From Ailurus styani (taxonomy: Eukaryota; Chordata; Mammalia; Carnivora; Ailuridae): a stretch of DNA of 64,000 bases. The DNA lies in NCBI GenBank assembly GCA_002007465.1, contig LNAC01000757.1:188281-252280 (forward strand), read 5' to 3'. The notes under the pieces were generated by a model. That model had not been told where the DNA came from, searched no databases, and saw only the letters and a list, made by a program, of their open reading frames with translations. The stretch's first letter is position 1. Every line of letters begins with the position of its first letter. Position numbers and translations under genes: made by a program. Below, piece by piece: positions 62,901 to 64,000 of the stretch.

Positions 62901-64000
62901 GAAATAGAATTATATGTTCACAAGATATTTATAAGGCATATGGGTATTGTTTTTTAAGCAGAAGAAAATGCTGTATGGTGATTGGAAGAGTGTTGGCCAA
63001 CATCTGAGTTAACAATTTAAGGTGCTGTTACTTTAGAAGATATCCAACTTAGTCATGTGAATTCACAGTGTTTGATTGAAGTTTTATGTTTGACTCTGAG
63101 AAAACACCTTGCTGGGCTGGGTGACAGGGGGAATGTTATCACCTGGAACACGATGTTTTTTTTTAAAAAAAAGGTTGCTTTAACAACATGTGGGAGGAGG
63201 ACAGAAATGCATACTATGAATTTTATTATTATAAAACTTTTAAAATGATGATCTATTTGTATTTTGTTTATTTCCTCAGTGTGTTTGCAAATAGGCAATA
63301 ACTGAAATTAAAACTGGCTCTGTGAGTGTGGCATTAATCCATGTAAACAGCTAGCATCTAGATGACAGTGGGATCTACTGAACAATAGAAAAATATGCTC
63401 ACTTGACAGGTTCTAGGGTTTGTGTTGGCTGTTGTTGTTGGATGTGTGGGTGCTGGCAGGAACAGCTTTGTCAACATGTTATATTAGTTCCAGGTTTGAC
63501 TTGGTGGAGTCGGTTGGCAGGGCATTTGATTGTTCTTTTTTTTCCCTAGCTGCTCCACGATGGTTGCTATGCAGCTGTGTTCTTGTGAAGAGAAAGTGTG
63601 TGTCTCTGTTTTTCTTCAGAGGAGCATACGGAGCCATTCTAAGAGAGGCTGGATCTTACTTGTGATGTGCTAGTAATGGATGGAGTTGCTGTGGTCAGCA
63701 GTGCCTCACTGTAGGGTGACTCTGTTTGGGACTCTGATTGAGACTCTGTTTGGGACTGAGATGGATGAGGTTTTTGCTTCGCACTTTGATTTGGTAGTCT
63801 GTTTTCTTAGAAACCCATGCAGTCCTACACCGGTTACAGAAACTGTCCACTTTAAATATGTGGTGTTATAAATTGAGATCAGCACTGCTAGAGAATATCT
63901 TAAATATTCTGGAGTATAACTGAGGACATTTTTGTCCATGGCTGGGTAGGAACTGAGTGAGTAGGAGGAAGGGAGAGGTGATGATCGCATAAGGAAGCGG
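62901..64000. other. Unannotated intergenic stretch
   Basis: Unique-looking sequence after the L1 end. Contains a tandem ACTCTGTTTGGGACTCTGAT-type repeat at 63718-63760 and an 81-codon open frame at 63420-63665 with no recognisable domain. No exon can be supported. Confidence 0.45.

Noticed and set aside
63420..63665. 81-codon frame as a signal-peptide-like small protein
   Set aside because: It starts with hydrophobic residues but has no domain, no conserved context and no evidence of transcription.

Overview
This is mammalian nuclear DNA, almost certainly from a caniform carnivore and most likely a mustelid (ferret, mink, marten or badger group). The evidence is about 16 tRNA-Lys-derived CAN-SINEs of the type that begins GGGCGCCTGGGTGGCTCAG and ends in a CT-rich stretch, AATAAA and poly(A), plus carnivore-type L1 elements. 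The dog consensus SINE differs at its 5' end. Nothing in the window is bacterial or phage: there are no operons, CRISPR arrays or structural RNA genes.

The only protein gene I can support is AADAT (kynurenine/alpha-aminoadipate aminotransferase, KAT II), on the minus strand. I could place all 13 coding exons, from the start codon at 19534-19536 to the stop at 2585-2587. All introns are GT-AG, the phases join without a break, and the product is 425 codons, the length of the human enzyme. The lysine that binds PLP (263) and the other active-site residues I recall from human KAT II fall at the same residue numbers. The gene starts in a CpG island (about 19130-20120). A CTCF-like motif and a G-quadruplex motif lie just upstream. 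The predicted 3' UTR contains a 5'-truncated L1 with a perfect 15-bp target-site duplication. Introns carry SINEs, MIRs, an L1 ORF2 fragment, hAT and LTR relics, and two copies of an ancient repeat of about 1 kb.

From about 20.2 kb to 64 kb I see no gene. The region is a layered pile of transposons: a decayed Tigger1 DNA transposon (20.83-22.68 kb); L2, MaLR-type and ancient repeats (23.5-32 kb); a 5'-inverted (twin-primed) L1 with its TSD (33.09-35.65 kb); and a long minus-strand L1 with ORF1, ORF2 and 5' UTR remnants (36.5-44.06 kb) that carries several SINEs, one of them inside another. After further SINEs and MIRs comes an ERV1-type LTR relic (52.35-53.06 kb). An old plus-strand L1 (53.75-62.9 kb) is split by a 4.46-kb class I endogenous retrovirus on the minus strand (55090-59551). 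That retrovirus has two 302-bp LTRs, a 4-bp TSD, a tRNA-Glu-type primer binding site and relics of two different env genes.

I looked for a novel system and did not find one. The items worth a second look are the retroviral mosaic nested in the L1, the twin-primed L1, substitutions in the AADAT substrate cleft, the CTCF/G4 pair next to the promoter, and probable assembly artefacts at the single Ns (106, 2392, 19745) and at an exact 160-bp-period duplication. All family names come from reading and memory, without a database search, so subfamily names and outer boundaries are approximate.
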